From Bacillus sp. Bos-x628 (GTDB lineage: Bacteria; Bacillota; Bacilli; Bacillales; Bacillaceae), in the NCBI RefSeq assembly GCF_040500475.1, contig NZ_CP159358.1, forward strand, positions 992,001-1,056,000: a stretch of DNA of 64,000 nt, read 5' to 3'. A program made the position numbers and the translations under genes. Shown one piece after another: positions 63,409 through 64,000 of this stretch (the stretch's first letter is position 1; each line of letters begins with the position of its first letter). The notes under the pieces were generated by a model that was not told where the DNA came from, did no database searches, and saw nothing but the letters and a program-made list of their open reading frames with translations.

Positions 63409-63489
63409 ACGAGCTGGTAGCCCCCAGCCGTCCTAGCAAGTTCTATTCCTATTTGTATGAGAAGAGTGACATGACTCTTCTCTTTTTTT
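63409..63489 (+). ncRNA. candidate small RNA of unknown function
   Basis: A self-contained unit of about 81 bases: promoter, predicted start near 63409, a 5' hairpin GCTGG/CCAGC (63413-63428) with a C-rich loop, a second C-rich stretch GCCGTCCTAGC, a U-rich middle and a strong terminator. It holds no reading frame with a ribosome binding site. The size and C-rich unpaired parts recall trans-acting bacillar RNAs such as FsrA, but I know of no such RNA here and it does not match a riboswitch I recognise. It could be a leader for the LXG gene if the terminator is read through. Confidence 0.6.
63459..63489 (+). terminator. terminator of the candidate small RNA
   Basis: GAGAAGAGT (63459-63467) and ACTCTTCTC (63474-63482), loop of six, then seven T. 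Confidence 0.92.
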
Positions 63490-63786
63490 GCCTTCAAAAG
63501 AACCTCTTTTGACTGATTGTCATGGCATATGATTCAATGTACATTTTTTATGGACACTTGTTTTATAGTTCAGATATGCACGGAAAGGACCCTTATTTTC
63601 TGAGAAACACCGTATGATAGAGACAAACAACACGAACGAAATATTTTGCCCAGAAAAAACTCACGTGCTGATCATTCAATACAATAAGGTGTGTCTTGAT
63701 TCATGTCCGCTTTTATTGAGTTTTTTGTATCTTTTTTCCTATTTAATGCCAATCTTTGCATTGGTAAAATTGACCTTGTTCAGAAT
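63490..63786 (+). other. leader region before the LXG gene
   Basis: About 300 AT-rich bases. A 73-codon plus-strand frame at 63614-63835 has no ribosome binding site and overlaps the LXG start in another frame, so I do not call it. No clear promoter was found for the LXG gene. Confidence 0.4.
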
Positions 63787-63804
63787 AGGAGGGAGTGACT
63801 TCTT

Positions 63805-64000
63805 CTGGGAAAAATACTTGATGCAACAGCACTAACAAACGCTATGGAAGAAAGAGCGAAGCACTATCAGGAACTTCGCGAAGAAATGATAGATTTGAAA
63901 CAAGCATTACAAGGTGTGGCTAGTTTAGGTGATGAGTTCACAGGTAAAGGGGCAGATAACATCAAAGCCTTTTATGCTGATCTTGCACTTTATGCCAATA
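63805..64000 (+). CDS. LXG-domain polymorphic toxin, 5' part only
   Basis: The first 65 codons of an LXG protein, truncated by the window. The translation GKILDATALTNAMEERAKHY...LREEMIDLKQALQGV...FTGKGADNIKAFY is the classical LXG N-terminus, the targeting domain of toxins exported by the type VII (ESX/Yuk) secretion system, as in YeeF/YobL of B. subtilis. The frame is closed by TGA at 63796, and AGGAGGGAG (63787-63795) points to a CTG start at 63805; the next ATG, 13 codons on (63844), would cut into the conserved start. The toxic C-terminal domain and the expected immunity gene lie outside. Confidence 0.82.
   Translation, partial: MGKILDATALTNAMEERAKHYQELREEMIDLKQALQGVASLGDEFTGKGADNIKAFYADLALYAN

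Noticed and set aside
63409..63489. preQ1 riboswitch before the LXG gene
   Set aside because: Queuosine genes lie near this region in B. subtilis, but the RNA lacks the preQ1 aptamer sequence and a terminator ends it.
63614..63835. 73-codon plus-strand frame before the LXG gene
   Set aside because: No ribosome binding site, and it overlaps the much better supported LXG start in another frame.

Overview
The window looks like chromosome of a low-GC, endospore-forming Bacillus. Most genes and their order match, from memory, the B. subtilis stretch from ykvS through ptsGHI, mcpC, kinA, cheV, the ykuC-ykuV cluster, rok, the molybdopterin genes, yknWXYZ, fruRKA, sipT and ykpA, here read in the opposite direction. 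Protein sequences diverge from B. subtilis to a degree, and accessory insertions are present, that suit the B. pumilus / safensis / altitudinis group. The group assignment is an inference. No rRNA, tRNA, CRISPR array, complete insertion sequence or prophage is visible.

Layout, left to right. 1-9.2 kb: the start of the ABC-F ATPase ykpA, a small membrane protein, sipT, the fructose operon fruRKA (promoter and a cre-like site in its leader) and the yknWXYZ export complex. 9.2-16 kb: a short Rok-like DNA-binding protein, the molybdenum cofactor operon, which contains a fused mobA-moeB gene, yknT and rok. 16-31.5 kb: thiol/peroxide genes (ykuV, ykuU), mscS-like ykuT, lysine/DAP genes (ykuR, dapH), the Fur-controlled flavodoxin operon ykuNOP, ccpC, the c-di-AMP receptor darB, abbA, ykuK, ykuJ, an inserted manganese catalase, the iron-sparing small RNA fsrA, the EAL protein ykuI, fadH with a perfect FadR operator, a ruined ykuE, ykuD and ykuC. 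31.5-38 kb: a more variable zone with small membrane proteins, decayed coding sequence, ykyB, cheV, an MFS transporter and a cation-diffusion exporter. 38-49 kb: patA, kinA (sigma-H promoter), pbpH, ykwD, a dehydrogenase pair, mcpC (sigma-D promoter) and the splAB spore DNA repair operon. 49-62.6 kb: ptsGHI with its GlcT-controlled RNA switch, glcT, ykvZ, ykvY, the ferrous iron exporter pfeT with PerR and Fur boxes, stoA-ykvU and ykvT. 62.6-64 kb: ykvS, a small unknown gene, a candidate new small RNA, and the first 65 codons of an LXG-domain polymorphic toxin that runs off the window.

The genes form a few physiological modules: sugar uptake (fruRKA, ptsGHI-glcT), iron and oxidative stress (ykuNOP, fsrA, pfeT, ykuU, Mn catalase), sporulation and spore resistance (kinA, abbA, yknT, splAB, stoA, ykvU), motility and chemotaxis (cheV, mcpC, both behind sigma-D-type promoters) and envelope enzymes (sipT, pbpH, ykuD, ykwD, ykvT). 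The features most worth following up are the mobA-moeB fusion with a preserved internal start, the second Rok-family protein, the unassigned small RNA at 63.4 kb, the LXG toxin that starts at a CTG, and the decayed genes around 29 and 32.8 kb. Functions assigned by resemblance to B. subtilis rest on remembered protein sequences, not on a search.
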